A stretch of 64,000 nucleotides of DNA from Pedobacter nanyangensis (GCF_003313505.1 NZ_QMHO01000006.1:173206-237205); one strand, 5' to 3'. Counted from the first letter of the stretch, positions 44,771 to 54,617 are shown. Notes: generated from the sequence alone by a model not told the origin. Program-made: numbers and translations.

Positions 44771-46780
44771 TTATTTAATATGGCTTAACGCCTCATCAAC
44801 AGTACCTACGGGCAGTTGACAGGTTTTGTTTCGGCAAATATAGATTTTTGTTTGCTCGCTTTGCTTATGTTTTAACAAAGGCAATGTACTTTTTGTTCCT
44901 GCCAAAGTAATTTTATTGGGGATGTACTGCTGGTTAAACTCCGCTTTTACGGATTTAAAATTGGGTCCTGCAATAGCAATCTCATTAACTCCGTATACCT
45001 CGTTGAGCAATTGGATACACCAGTTTGAATAGGCCGAGCCATAAGATTTAATACGCGGCAAAACTGCTTTTAACATCGCAGATGCGCGTTCCAAATAGCT
45101 TTCCTCATCAAAGAAAAGCCCTAATTTTTGGAGGTTTTGTGCCATTACCGAGTTAGAGGCAGGAATAACGTTATCCATTACTTCGTGCTTACGGGCAATT
45201 AAACTTTCCCCTTGGTTAGAGGTATAATAGAACATCGCATTGCTTTGGTCGGCAAAATTAGCCGATACATATTCAGTAAGCTCTTTGGCTTCATTTAACC
45301 AGGCTTCGTTAAAGTCTGTTTCGTAAAGCGTGATCAATGCGTCGATCAAAAAGGCATAATCATCCAGGAAAGCCGGTATTGTTGCTTTACCATTTTTATA
45401 ATTGCGATACAAGCCACCATCTTCGGTAATAAGATTATTTAAGATAAAAGTAGCTGCTTTTTTGGCTTTCTCGTAATACTGATCATTGTTGAACGCTTGT
45501 GCGGCATCGGCCAAGCCCTTAATCATTTGAGCATTCCATGCCGTTAAGCATTTATCGTCCAAGCCTGGTTTTATCCTTGCATTTCTAACCTTCAATAATT
45601 TAGCTTTTGCTTGGGCAATGATTTTTTCAAAATCGGCATTGCTTAGGCTATACTTTGCCATCAAATCTTCGTCCAGCACGGTTCTCCTCAAAATATTGGT
45701 ATGCTCTTCTTCCCAATTTCCAGTGTTGGTTACATTAAAGTATTCGGCCAAAAATTGATGATGTTCGCCTACCAGTTCATCAAATTCAGCTTTGCTCCAC
45801 ACATAAAATTTACCTTCTACCCCTTCACTATCAGCATCCAAAGCCGCATAGAACAGTCCATTTTCGGCGGTCATTTCCCGATCTATCCATTCAATGGTTT
45901 GCTTAACTACTTCGGCAAAAGGCTCATACTTTAAGCATTGGTAAGCCTCGGCGTACAAACTTACCAATTGCGCATTGTCATAAAGCATTTTCTCAAAATG
46001 TGGCACATGCCATTGTCCATCTACAGAATATCTGGCAAAACCGCCCCCCACCTGATCATAAATACCGCCGAGCGCCATGGCATCCAAAGTTCTCATCACG
46101 GCCATCATCACCGACTGGTCATCTCTCAAAAAAGCATATCGCAATAAAAACAACCAGTTGTTGGGCAAAGGAAATTTGGGTGCTCTATTATAGCCACCTT
46201 CCGAAATATCAAAATTCCTTTTCCAAGGTTCCACAATTTCTATCAATTGCTCCTCTTTAAAATTCAGCGTTTCGTTTCTATCTTCAATCAGCTCAGCTTG
46301 CTGCAAACCTTCGGTTAGTCGCTCTGCATATTTGATAGCCTTTGCCGGTTCTGTTTGCCACAAATTGGCCAAGTTGAGCAAAATATTGATCCAATCCGCC
46401 TTGCGGAAATAAGTGCCGCCGTAAATAGGGCGTTGGTTGGGCAAACAAATGGCATTTAGTGGCCAACCGCCATTGCCATTCATCAACTGTACGGCCAACA
46501 TATAAATCTGGTCAATATCTGGCCGTTCCTCGCGGTCAACCTTAATGCACACAAAATGTTTATTCATTACCTCGGCCACCTCATGGCTTTCAAAACTTTC
46601 ACGTTCCATTACATGGCACCAATGACAGGCAGAGTACCCTACACTTACAATGATCAACTTGTTTTCGTCTTTGGCTTTTTTGAGGGAGGCTTCATTCCAC
46701 TGGTACCATTCAACCGGATTGTACGCATGCTGTAGCAAATAAGGAGATGAGGCATGGATTAAGCTATTAGGTTCTTGCAT
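44771..46780 (-). CDS. SSP411/YyaL-type thioredoxin-domain protein
   Basis: 669 residues from the ATG at 46780 ([25 protein letters not shown] is the conserved family start). The frame extends 27 codons further without family similarity and was trimmed. An N-terminal thioredoxin-like domain has Cys52-His-Trp-Cys55. An alpha/alpha-barrel resembling cellobiose epimerases and glucoamylase-like folds follows, with [30 protein letters not shown] as a characteristic stretch. The family (DUF255, human SPATA20) is widespread; its substrate is not settled. The gene has a family-standard length and looks intact. Confidence 0.92.
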   Translation of the reverse strand: MQEPNSLIHASSPYLLQHAYNPVEWYQWNEASLKKAKDENKLIIVSVGYSACHWCHVMERESFESHEVAEVMNKHFVCIKVDREERPDIDQIYMLAVQLMNGNGGWPLNAICLPNQRPIYGGTYFRKADWINILLNLANLWQTEPAKAIKYAERLTEGLQQAELIEDRNETLNFKEEQLIEIVEPWKRNFDISEGGYNRAPKFPLPNNWLFLLRYAFLRDDQSVMMAVMRTLDAMALGGIYDQVGGGFARYSVDGQWHVPHFEKMLYDNAQLVSLYAEAYQCLKYEPFAEVVKQTIEWIDREMTAENGLFYAALDADSEGVEGKFYVWSKAEFDELVGEHHQFLAEYFNVTNTGNWEEEHTNILRRTVLDEDLMAKYSLSNADFEKIIAQAKAKLLKVRNARIKPGLDDKCLTAWNAQMIKGLADAAQAFNNDQYYEKAKKAATFILNNLITEDGGLYRNYKNGKATIPAFLDDYAFLIDALITLYETDFNEAWLNEAKELTEYVSANFADQSNAMFYYTSNQGESLIARKHEVMDNVIPASNSVMAQNLQKLGLFFDEESYLERASAMLKAVLPRIKSYGSAYSNWCIQLLNEVYGVNEIAIAGPNFKSVKAEFNQQYIPNKITLAGTKSTLPLLKHKQSEQTKIYICRNKTCQLPVGTVDEALSHIK

Positions 46781-46933
46781 GATATAAAGGTACGGGCTTT
46801 GATTGGCTTGTTTGAAAAATTGCTGTAAATTTATCACCCTATTCATAACGATTTTCGTCATAGATAAAACATAACACCAAACCTTAACTGAAGGAGCATA
46901 GTTAGCTGCTTAAATGAACCCCAAAAACCAAAC

Positions 46934-48031
46934 ATGAAAATTACCCACACCGAAATCTATCGTTTCAGTATTCCAATGGAACCCTTTGTGATTGCTACCG
47001 GCACCATGCATTTTGCGCAAAATGTACTGGTCAGAATTTTTACTGATGCAGGCATATATGGCAGTGGAGAGTGCTCGGCCTTTCCGATGATTGTTGGCGA
47101 AACGCAAGAAACCTGCCTGGCCATGGCCAAAGATTTTGCGCAGATCCTCAAAGGAAAAGATCCGCTGGATATTCCGTCCCGAATGAACGATTTACTGGGC
47201 TATGCAGCACATAATCCAACCATTAAAAGTGCATTTGACATGGCACTGTTTGATATTGCCGCCAAAAATGCCAAACAACCTCTATACCAGTTTTTGGGCG
47301 GCCATAAACGCAGTATCGAAACGGATATGACCTTGGGAATTGATACTGCTGAAAATATGGCTGCCAAAGCCGTGGAGCATCAAAGAAACGGCTGTCGGAT
47401 TATCAAAATCAAATTGGGCAAAAAAGTACATGACGATATTGAAAGAGTGGCCGCTATTAGAAAGGCGGTAGGTAATGGAACAACCTTGCGCTTGGATGCC
47501 AACCAAGGCTGGAGCTTTGACGATGCATTATTTGCCCTAACTGAACTGGCCCAATACAACATTGAGTTTTGCGAACAGCCCATGCGTACTTGGTACGATG
47601 ACCGTTTGCCCGAACTAAATGTGAACTCTCCTATCCCGCTCATGGCTGATGAAAGCTGTTACAACCACCATGATGCCAGAAAATTAATTAACGCACAGGC
47701 TACTACTTTTTTGAACATCAAATTTGCAAAGTCGGGCGGTATTTTGGAAGCTCAGAAAATACATGAAGTTGCGCTACAAAACGGTGTAAAGTGCATGATT
47801 GGAAGCATGTTGGAGAGCAGGTTGGCATTAACGGCAAACCTACACTTTGCCCTGGCCAGCCCTAATGTTATATATTTTGACTTGGATACCTGTCTTTTGG
47901 GGCATTTGGTAGACCCCGTAGTGGGCGGCTTAAGTTATCAGGGCTTTATGCTGGATGTTCCCGATACGCCGGGGATTGGTGCCGAGGCAGATGAACTGTT
48001 CCTCAAAGAATGTGAAAGCTGGACCATCTAG
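46934..48031 (+). CDS. Dipeptide epimerase of the enolase superfamily
   Basis: 365 residues. The muconate-lactonising subgroup is shown by Lys158-x-Lys160 (IKIKLG), metal ligands Asp188 (RLDANQGW), Glu214 (FCEQP) and Asp239 (MADES), and the opposite catalytic Lys at 263 or 266 (NIKFAKSGG). The C-terminal YFDLDTC carries the Asp-x-Asp pattern that binds the dipeptide amino group in Ala-Glu epimerases. It probably epimerises L-Ala-D-Glu or related dipeptides from peptidoglycan turnover, or other L,L-dipeptides. Specificity is not fixed by these motifs. No murein transporter is adjacent. Confidence 0.9.
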   Translation: MKITHTEIYRFSIPMEPFVIATGTMHFAQNVLVRIFTDAGIYGSGECSAFPMIVGETQETCLAMAKDFAQILKGKDPLDIPSRMNDLLGYAAHNPTIKSAFDMALFDIAAKNAKQPLYQFLGGHKRSIETDMTLGIDTAENMAAKAVEHQRNGCRIIKIKLGKKVHDDIERVAAIRKAVGNGTTLRLDANQGWSFDDALFALTELAQYNIEFCEQPMRTWYDDRLPELNVNSPIPLMADESCYNHHDARKLINAQATTFLNIKFAKSGGILEAQKIHEVALQNGVKCMIGSMLESRLALTANLHFALASPNVIYFDLDTCLLGHLVDPVVGGLSYQGFMLDVPDTPGIGAEADELFLKECESWTI

Positions 48032-48226
48032 ATCTCGAAGAGTAAGGCTTGGTTAAAGTTAAGCTCCTAAGCCGCCAAAAACAAACTAAATTTAACAAAG
48101 CCTTAACAATCTACGAAAGATTTCGGAGTTTCGTCGAAAAAAATCGGGAGTTCGTCGAAAGTAGCTAAATTGCCTGCAACGTTTTGTAATGCTTTGCGTC
48201 TTATTCTAAAAAAACACAAATCAATT

Positions 48227-48823
48227 ATGAAACAAAGTACAACTTCGCTATTTGCTATCGGGATTTTAGCTTTAGCCATCGGCACCTCAACTGTTAACGC
48301 CAAAGAAGCAGTAAATGCAAATTCAACTACCTACAAATACGAAGAACAACAAACACCTAAGAAATTGATCATTTCCGGAAATGTAGAAGTTACCCTTGTA
48401 CAAGACCACGAAAGCAAAAAATTATATACCAACGACGGTACTGCAAAAGCCAGAGTTTACAGCACAGACGATGCTATCCACGTATCTACCAAGAAAAATT
48501 CGGAGCCAGTAAAAATTACCCTTTATGTAGGCGATATCTCCAGAATTGATGTTTCTGGCAACGCTGTAGTGAAAACCAAAAACACACTTAATGTACAGCA
48601 TTTACAGGTGATCCTACAGGATGATGCCAAAGCCGACATCAGTTCGAAAACGGAAAGTATCTATACCAAACTGAGCAACGAAAGTTCCTTAAAATTAAAT
48701 GGAAGCACCCAGTTTCACGCCATCTCTACCAATGAGCTTGCTACGTTGAACACCAATAATTTCAAAGCAGCTAAAACCGAAATTGAAAAAAGAAACGGCG
48801 CTGACTATGCCAAAAGCAAATAA
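48227..48823 (+). CDS. GIN-domain (DUF2807) exported protein
   Basis: 198 residues from the ATG at 48227, which starts a signal peptide (about 1-25, ending VNAKE). The body LIISGNVEVTLVQDHESK, VSGNAVVKTKNTL and ADISSKTESIYTKLSNESSLKLNGS fits the head GIN/DUF2807 beta-helix common in Bacteroidetes. These proteins are thought to be surface or periplasmic adhesin-like folds; no enzyme activity is known. The frame is open further upstream, but that start lacks a signal. A terminator hairpin follows. Confidence 0.85.
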   Translation: MKQSTTSLFAIGILALAIGTSTVNAKEAVNANSTTYKYEEQQTPKKLIISGNVEVTLVQDHESKKLYTNDGTAKARVYSTDDAIHVSTKKNSEPVKITLYVGDISRIDVSGNAVVKTKNTLNVQHLQVILQDDAKADISSKTESIYTKLSNESSLKLNGSTQFHAISTNELATLNTNNFKAAKTEIEKRNGADYAKSK

Positions 48824-48844
48824 TTTCAGCAATTGATTAAGCAC

Positions 48845-48878
48845 GAGCGTTGCGCCCCTACCGGTGCAGCGCTTTTTT
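48845..48878 (+). terminator. Terminator after the GIN-domain gene
   Basis: GAGCGTTGC pairs with GCAGCGCT around an inner CGCCCCTACCGGT part, followed by seven T. One G-U pair is needed. It lies 20 nt past the stop. Confidence 0.75.
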
Positions 48879-48920
48879 TATGCCACAAAATATTTATATT
48901 AGCAACAAACTCTTTTCAGC

Positions 48921-49685
48921 ATGAAAAACATCACTGACAGGCACGAATATATCCTCAAAAAATTAAAGGAAGACGGTAAGGTGAGTATTATTGAACTCAT
49001 TGACCTGATGAAAGTTTCTGGTGTAACCATCAGAAAAGACCTAAAAATGCTGGAAGATAAAAACCTCCTTTTCAGAACAAGGGGCGGTGGTTCCATTAAA
49101 AACCCCTATGCTAGCGAAAGGAGCATTTACGAAAAAGAACTCATTAACGCTGATGAAAAACAACGCATCGCAAAAGCAGCATTAAAACTTATCAAAAATA
49201 CCGACTCGATCACGATAGGATCTGGATCAACCGTGTTTGAAATGGCCAGATTCCTAAATCCAACGGAACACATTACCGTAATTACCCCCGCCCTGAAAGT
49301 TGGCCTGGAATTATGCAACAGGAATAATGTTGAAGTACTTCAGCTTGGTGGCATGATCAGGTCAAACTCTTCTTCGGTTGCAGGTAATTTTGCCGAGAAA
49401 ATACTGGAAGAAATTTCTTGTGGCTTTGTTTTTTTAGGTGTTGATGGCATTGATCTGGACTTTGGCTTTTCCATTACCAATTTAGCCGAAGCTTCGTTAG
49501 ACCAGAAAATGATCGAAACGGCACAAACCGTGGTCATTTTAGCCGATAGCACCAAATTCGACAAAAGAGGCTTGGGCAAAGTTTGTACCTTTGAACAGGT
49601 ATCCTATATCATTACCGACGATAAAGTACCCGAATTGGCGGTTCAACAGCTCGAAGAAAAAGGAGTTAAGGTCATTATTGCCTAA
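48921..49685 (+). CDS. DeoR/GlpR-family transcription regulator
   Basis: 254 residues. The helix-turn-helix covers about 5-60, with RHEYILKKLKEDGKVSIIELIDLMKVS and VTIRKDLKMLEDKNLLFRTRGG (the DeoR signature). The sugar-phosphate sensor domain follows, with TIGSGSTVFEMARFL, QLGGMIRSNSSSVAGNFAEK, FLGVDGID and LADSTKFDKRG. These repressors respond to phosphorylated sugars, such as glycerol 3-phosphate. The convergent next gene encodes a glycerophosphodiester phosphodiesterase, which would release glycerol 3-phosphate, so a link is attractive but unproven. Confidence 0.93.
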   Translation: MKNITDRHEYILKKLKEDGKVSIIELIDLMKVSGVTIRKDLKMLEDKNLLFRTRGGGSIKNPYASERSIYEKELINADEKQRIAKAALKLIKNTDSITIGSGSTVFEMARFLNPTEHITVITPALKVGLELCNRNNVEVLQLGGMIRSNSSSVAGNFAEKILEEISCGFVFLGVDGIDLDFGFSITNLAEASLDQKMIETAQTVVILADSTKFDKRGLGKVCTFEQVSYIITDDKVPELAVQQLEEKGVKVIIA

Positions 49686-49707
49686 CCCATTTTCCTGGTA
49701 GCCCGCA

Positions 49708-50646
49708 CTACAGCTTAGCCTTACCTAAATATTTATGCTGGGGCGTATTTTCAGGCACCATATTTTTAATGGCCTGTGCTACCTCAACCGGTAAATCCGA
49801 CTCTAAGATATCGGCACCGCCCTTAAAGATATCGAGGTAAGCCTGCGCTCTTTCTTGCGCCGTAGCCAATTTATCGTAGCTTGGCGCCGACGAAATCATC
49901 ACCATTACGCCCTTTTGCTGCAAAAGCCTCATCAGCTCCTTGTTCTCAGGGGTGTATGCTGAACCTATGTAAGCAATAACGCTTCCCCAGGGGATCCCTG
50001 CTTTTTCATATTCATCAAAAGCCTTTTTGGTTTTGATATGCACCGAAAGCATCCAATTTGGATTTTGATTTAAATAAAACTTGGCCTGTTTGGCATTATG
50101 AACGGTAAGCATTACCGCCTCATTATTGCACTCTTTTAAAATACGGGCAGTCATCTCCAGAGGCACATCCTTTTTGTCCAAATTCATTACCGTTTTGCCC
50201 TTGCTCCATAAAATAGCCTCTTTCAACGTGGGTATCTTACAATCGGTCAAGTTTCCCGCTGGATCTTTTAACCTCAACTTTTGTATTTCGGCATAGGTAT
50301 AATCCGACAGTTTCCCTGTACCGTTGGTGGTTCGTTCCAAAGTGGCATCGTGCATTAAAACGGCCACACTGTCTTTGGTCAATCGCGGATCTATTTCAAA
50401 AAAAGATGGCATATACTTTAAGGTATTGGCAAAGGTTTCCATCGAGTTCTCCGGAAATCCCTTGGTCATTCCACCACGATGGCCGCTAATGATTGGAAAG
50501 TTCTTTTCCCCATGCTTAAAAAAGGCCTTCAGCTCCCGAACGTCCCTAAACTTCAACACGTTGATTTCGTTCTTTTGGGCAAAGGTAGCAAAGGGCCACA
50601 AGGCCAGTATCAAAAGCTGCTTTCTGAAAAGGGATTTTGTGCTCAT
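49708..50646 (-). CDS. Secreted glycerophosphodiester phosphodiesterase, paralogue 1
   Basis: 312 residues with a signal peptide (about 1-23, ending FATFAQ). The GDPD barrel shows SGHRGGMTKGFPENSMETF (catalytic His-Arg and Glu), FFEIDPRLTKD (metal Glu-x-Asp), LMHDATLERTTNGTGK (second His) and NLDKKD (Lys region). It hydrolyses glycerophosphodiesters to glycerol 3-phosphate and an alcohol. A similar gene lies at 61039-61980. The window contains no glpT-like transporter. It converges with the DeoR regulator. Confidence 0.93.
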   Translation of the reverse strand: MSTKSLFRKQLLILALWPFATFAQKNEINVLKFRDVRELKAFFKHGEKNFPIISGHRGGMTKGFPENSMETFANTLKYMPSFFEIDPRLTKDSVAVLMHDATLERTTNGTGKLSDYTYAEIQKLRLKDPAGNLTDCKIPTLKEAILWSKGKTVMNLDKKDVPLEMTARILKECNNEAVMLTVHNAKQAKFYLNQNPNWMLSVHIKTKKAFDEYEKAGIPWGSVIAYIGSAYTPENKELMRLLQQKGVMVMISSAPSYDKLATAQERAQAYLDIFKGGADILESDLPVEVAQAIKNMVPENTPQHKYLGKAKL

Positions 50647-50762
50647 ACGTTACATGATATAATTTTAGCGAATGCTTGTTCAGGTTTTTAATAAAAACCA
50701 AAATAAACAAATTAAAACAAAATGTAATTTATTTAAAACAAAAAAATCAAACACAAACAAAA

Positions 50763-50792
50763 AAGCCTTTCTGCACTTAGGCAGAAAGGCTT
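50763..50792 (-). terminator. Terminator of the M20 dipeptidase gene
   Basis: AAGCCTTTCTGC (50763-50774) and GCAGAAAGGCTT (50781-50792) pair perfectly. Read on the reverse strand, the stem is followed by a T-rich run (A-rich on the given strand). Confidence 0.88.
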
Positions 50793-50818
50793 CGCTATTT
50801 TTGCAGTTCAAAATAAGT

Positions 50819-52189
50819 TTACTTATTCAGCTCTGCGTAATATTTATGGAATAAAGGCAATGTTTCAATTCCTTTATAATAATTGAAGATATCGTACTTT
50901 TCATTTGGCGAGTGTAAGGCATCACTATCTAATCCAAAGCCAAACAGCACTGATTTGATGCCAAGTACGTTTTCAAACAAGGCTACAATTGGAATACTGC
51001 CACCACCACGCGTAGGAATTGGCTTTTTACCGAAACTTTCCTCAATGGCTTTTTCGGCAGCACGATAAGCCACACTGTCGGTTGGCGTAACCACAGGCTC
51101 GCCGCCATGATGCGGTGTAACCTTTACCTTTACTCCTTTTGGTGCAATCTTCTCAAAGTGCTTAGCAAAAATCTCGCTAATTTCGTCCGAATTTTGGTTA
51201 GGTACCAAACGCATCGAAATCTTTGCATTTGCTTTGCTTGGCAATACCGTTTTAGCACCTTCGCCAATGTAACCACTCCAAATACCATTTACTTCTAACG
51301 TTGGCCTGGTACCGGTACGTTCCAAAGTAGAATAGCCTTTTTCACCCCACTCGGCATCAATATCTAAATCCTTCTTATATTCTTCCAAATCAAATGGCGC
51401 CGAATTTAACGCTTGCTTCTCAGCATCGGTTAACTCCACCACTTTGTCATAAAACTCAGGAATAGTAATATGGTTATTTTCATCATGCAATGAAGCAATC
51501 ATTTTGCAAAGAATAGTTGCTGGATTTGCTACCGCACCACCATAAACACCTGAATGTAAATCTCTGTTGGGCCCTATAACTTCTACCTCCATGTAGGCTA
51601 AACCTCTTAAACCCGTTTCAATAGAAGGGTTTTCCATACTGATCATCGAAGTATCCGAAATCAATACCACATCGGCTTTCAAGCGCTCCTTATTGGCATT
51701 TACAAAGATACCCAAATTGGCAGAACCAACTTCTTCCTCACCTTCAATCATAAACTTTACGTTACAAGCTAAAGTGTTGGTTTGCATCATAAGTTCAAAT
51801 GCCTTAACGTGCATGTAAAACTGGCCTTTATCATCGCAGGCACCACGGGCATAAATTTTACCATCGCGTACGGTAGGCTCAAAAGGGGGAGTTTCCCAAA
51901 GCTCCAGCGGATCTGGCGGCTGCACATCATAGTGGCCATATATCAAAACTGTTGGCAAACTGGCATCAACTATTTTTTCTCCATATACAATTGGATATCC
52001 AGCAGTTTCACAAATCTCTACCTGATCAGCACCGGCGTCTTTTAATTTTTGCGCAACGAAATCAGCGGTTCTCAACACATCCCCTTTATATTTTGGATCA
52101 GCACTTACCGAAGGAAAACGCAATAACTCGAAAAGCTCGTCTAAAAAACGCTGCTTATTATCTTCTACATATTTCTTTATTTCTTGCAT
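50819..52189 (-). CDS. M20 family dipeptidase
   Basis: 456 residues from the ATG at 52189; the frame extends seven codons to a TTG, which is less likely. Catalytic landmarks: LIYGHYDVQPPDP (zinc His and Asp), ARGACDDKGQ (bridging Asp), IEGEEEVGS (base Glu) and DTSMI. A dimerisation lid occupies about 190-350. The C-terminal GGSIPIVALF segment is typical of cytosolic carnosinase-like dipeptidases. It probably cleaves dipeptides in the cytoplasm. A Bacteroidetes-type -7 box lies just upstream. Confidence 0.93.
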   Translation of the reverse strand: MQEIKKYVEDNKQRFLDELFELLRFPSVSADPKYKGDVLRTADFVAQKLKDAGADQVEICETAGYPIVYGEKIVDASLPTVLIYGHYDVQPPDPLELWETPPFEPTVRDGKIYARGACDDKGQFYMHVKAFELMMQTNTLACNVKFMIEGEEEVGSANLGIFVNANKERLKADVVLISDTSMISMENPSIETGLRGLAYMEVEVIGPNRDLHSGVYGGAVANPATILCKMIASLHDENNHITIPEFYDKVVELTDAEKQALNSAPFDLEEYKKDLDIDAEWGEKGYSTLERTGTRPTLEVNGIWSGYIGEGAKTVLPSKANAKISMRLVPNQNSDEISEIFAKHFEKIAPKGVKVKVTPHHGGEPVVTPTDSVAYRAAEKAIEESFGKKPIPTRGGGSIPIVALFENVLGIKSVLFGFGLDSDALHSPNEKYDIFNYYKGIETLPLFHKYYAELNK

Positions 52190-52207
52190 AAGATTTATAT
52201 TTTGGGA

Positions 52208-52215
52208 CAAATATA
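52208..52215 (-). promoter_or_regulatory. Putative -7 box of the M20 dipeptidase gene
   Basis: Read on the reverse strand, TATATTTG matches TAnnTTTG exactly, 18 nt before the ATG at 52189. A TTTTGC (52231-52236) upstream may serve as the -33 element, but the spacing of about 16 nt is short. Confidence 0.5.
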
Positions 52216-52337
52216 GCTATTTTGACAAGAGCAAAAGACTTTAAAAGCCGACAAAAATTTGTCAGATTTTAGCGATAAGCAAGTGTTTTTGCTATTTTTA
52301 TGGAAAAAAATTTTATAACCCCCTTGATGTTGGCCCC

Positions 52338-53294
52338 ATGAAAAAGCTGCCTGTTTTTTTGCTGTTACTCGGTACCGTTGTACTATGCTCTTCCTGGGGC
52401 TTTTTTGCGCACAAACGAATCAATCAGCTAGCAATTTTTACACTTCCCGAGGGCATGATTGGCTTTTACAAAAATAACCACAAGTACATTACCGAACATG
52501 CCATTGACCCCGATAAAAGAAGATATGCCGATACTGCCGAAGCACCCAGGCATTATTTGGACGTAGAGAACTATGAAGACCATATTGATAGCATCCCCGA
52601 AAAATGGAACGATGCGGTAAACAAATATGGCGCAAAAAAAATTGCCAGCGATGGCATGGTTCCTTGGCAAATACAGCGTACCTACAACAATTTGGTAAGG
52701 GCTTTTAAAGAGCGTGATTCATTAAAAATATTAAGATACTCGGCAGATTTGGGCCACTATGTGGCCGATGCCCATGTACCTTTGCACACCACCAAAAACC
52801 ACAACGGACAACTTACCAACCAAACGGGCATACATGGCTTTTGGGAGAGCCGTATTCCCGAGCTGTTTGCCAAAGATTACAACCTTTTGGTGGGCAAGGC
52901 CAGTTACATCGAAAACCCGCTAAAGGAAGCCTGGAAAATCGTCAAAAAAGCGCATACCATGGTGGATACTGTACTCACTTTCGAAGCAAAGCTTAATGCC
53001 TCATTTCCTGCCGACCAAAAATATGACTTCTCGATGAGGGGCAAAAACGTGATGAAGCAGTACTCCGTAGCCTATACTAAAGCCTATCAGGATATGATGA
53101 AAGGCATGGTAGAGCGCCAAATGCGTTCATCGATTATTAAAGTGGGTTGCTTTTGGTTTTCGGCCTGGGTTGATGCCGGCCAGCCCGACTTAAGGAATAT
53201 GATCAAAATTGAAGCGACTATTGAAGATAAGCAGCAGGCCGAAAAGGTAGACAAAAAATATCAGGAAGGAAAGATTATTGGAAGGGAGTTTTAA
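52338..53294 (+). CDS. Exported zinc-dependent phospholipase C/S1-P1 nuclease-like protein
   Basis: 318 residues. A signal peptide (about 1-19) is followed at once by Ser-Trp-Gly-x-x-x-His (SWGFFAHKRIN), the N-terminal Trp zinc-ligand arrangement seen in this superfamily after signal cleavage. Further zinc ligands are in ADLGHYVADAHVPLHTTKNHNG (several His and Asp) and the GIHGFWE motif. The family uses three zinc ions to cleave phosphodiesters in phospholipids or nucleic acids. Sequence alone does not decide between lipid and nucleotide substrates; the short helical form favours the phospholipase C-like group. Confidence 0.85.
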   Translation: MKKLPVFLLLLGTVVLCSSWGFFAHKRINQLAIFTLPEGMIGFYKNNHKYITEHAIDPDKRRYADTAEAPRHYLDVENYEDHIDSIPEKWNDAVNKYGAKKIASDGMVPWQIQRTYNNLVRAFKERDSLKILRYSADLGHYVADAHVPLHTTKNHNGQLTNQTGIHGFWESRIPELFAKDYNLLVGKASYIENPLKEAWKIVKKAHTMVDTVLTFEAKLNASFPADQKYDFSMRGKNVMKQYSVAYTKAYQDMMKGMVERQMRSSIIKVGCFWFSAWVDAGQPDLRNMIKIEATIEDKQQAEKVDKKYQEGKIIGREF

Positions 53295-53756
53295 TTACGA
53301 TTTCCCCCATCTTACCACAACCCTATTGCTCATGGTTTGAAGCGCAAAATCCCTGCAAAACAATTCCGATATTCCCGCCTTCCATTCCAAGTCCGCACTC
53401 ACTACGTTCGCTTGCGGGCTTTCCATTGCTGTCGGGGCTAATGTCAAAAGTAATTGCTGCAACCATTCTACGCCCATGCTTTTGAGCGTTTATCCGCAAT
53501 TTTCTGTTTAGTGCTTCCAAGCGCCTTAAGCCTCCAAAAAACTTATGCCATTGTACAATTGCCATCAAAATTGATAGCGGCCAGTTTAAATGTGTATGTG
53601 ATTAAATTCTAAACTGGAAGTTACCCAATACTAAACTCCGCATTTATAATTTCAGCTTACCAACCCCATAGGTATTAAAATCTATCGGCCATCAGCAGTA
53701 TATCAAACACACTTGTCGTTTTTTAAAAAATCAAACCAGCACTGTTTAAGGTAAAA
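53295..53756. other. Gene-free region with repeat fragments
   Basis: Reverse-strand open frames overlap here in two phases, which argues against coding. The stretch 53388-53455 (CCGCACTCACTACGTTCGC, TTGCGGGCTTTCC) resembles the element at 29100-29165. The rest is AT-rich without a recognisable RNA or operator. Confidence 0.6.
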
Positions 53757-53780
53757 AAAGCCCCGCACTTGCGGGGCTTT
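53757..53780. terminator. Terminator after dedA
   Basis: AAAGCCCCGC, loop ACTT, then GCGGGGCTTT. Perfect stem. A near-identical hairpin with the same CCCCGC core occurs at 54567-54594 on the other side of the dedA gene. Confidence 0.93.
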
Positions 53781-53783
53781 ATG

Positions 53784-54458
53784 CTAGATCGTTGTTTCGC
53801 TATCCTCTATTTTTTCTTTCTTTTTAAAGAGCGATTTTAGTCCGGCTATAATTACCGGTGCAAAGGTACCTACGGCAATAATCACAATAATCACCTCGAA
53901 ATTTTTCTCTACAAAAGGAATTTTGCCCAACAGATAACCTGCAAATGATAAACTGAAAATCCATGCTACTCCGCCAATAATGTTATAAGCGGTAAATTTG
54001 CCGAAAGACATTCGTGCCGCACCAGCTACAAACGGCGCCACAGTCCTAAAAATTGGCAGGAACCTGCTAAATACAATCGCCTTAGCGCCATGTTTTTCGA
54101 AATACTCGTGCGATTGGTGGTAATACTTGAGCTTTAAAATCTTATTCTCTTCCTTAAATACTTTTACGCCAAAAAACCTCCCCAACCGATAGTTAAGGGA
54201 ATTTCCCAAAATTGCCGCCCCAGTTAAAATAAAGCACATAAACCAAATGTTCAGTCCTGTATCGCCACCGGCAATAAGTGCTCCAACGGCAAACAGCATT
54301 GAGTCGCCAGGCAAAAAAGGCGTAACTACAAATCCTGTCTCTGCAAAAATAATGATGAACAAAATAAGGTAGGTCCAGGTTCTGTAATTCTGGATAATGG
54401 TCACTAAAGTATCTTTAGTATCGGTAAGTAGCTTAATTAATAAATCTAGTATTTCCAA
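53784..54458 (-). CDS. DedA-family membrane protein
   Basis: 224 residues with about five hydrophobic segments. The DedA/VTT landmarks are FAETGFVVTPFLPGDSMLFAVGAL near residue 40 and AKAIVFSRFLPIFRTVAPFVAGAARMSFGKFTAYN near residue 125, including the conserved Gly-Asp and Arg residues. Members act in the inner membrane and have been linked to polyprenyl-phosphate or phospholipid flipping. It is flanked by two matching terminators, so it is an isolated transcription unit. Confidence 0.93.
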   Translation of the reverse strand: MEILDLLIKLLTDTKDTLVTIIQNYRTWTYLILFIIIFAETGFVVTPFLPGDSMLFAVGALIAGGDTGLNIWFMCFILTGAAILGNSLNYRLGRFFGVKVFKEENKILKLKYYHQSHEYFEKHGAKAIVFSRFLPIFRTVAPFVAGAARMSFGKFTAYNIIGGVAWIFSLSFAGYLLGKIPFVEKNFEVIIVIIAVGTFAPVIIAGLKSLFKKKEKIEDSETTI

Positions 54459-54566
54459 TGTAGTTAAATTTTTCCGCTAAAATAAACAATATGCCTTGCA
54501 AAAAAACACCTATTTACGATTATGACATTTGATTTAGTAAAGAAAGGAGTGGGTGTATCAATACCA

Positions 54567-54594
54567 CAAAAGCCCCGCAAGTGCGGGGCTTTTG
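54567..54594. terminator. Terminator between dnaN and dedA
   Basis: CAAAAGCCCCGC, loop AAGT, then GCGGGGCTTTTG. Perfect 12-bp stem with symmetrical A/T flanks, so it works in either direction. It ends the dnaN transcript. Confidence 0.93.
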
Positions 54595-54617
54595 CCTAGC
54601 AAGCAAGCGATATATTT

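Noticed and set aside
53295..53568. Two overlapping short reverse-strand genes
   Set aside because: They overlap in different phases, contain repeat sequence and show no domain or signal.
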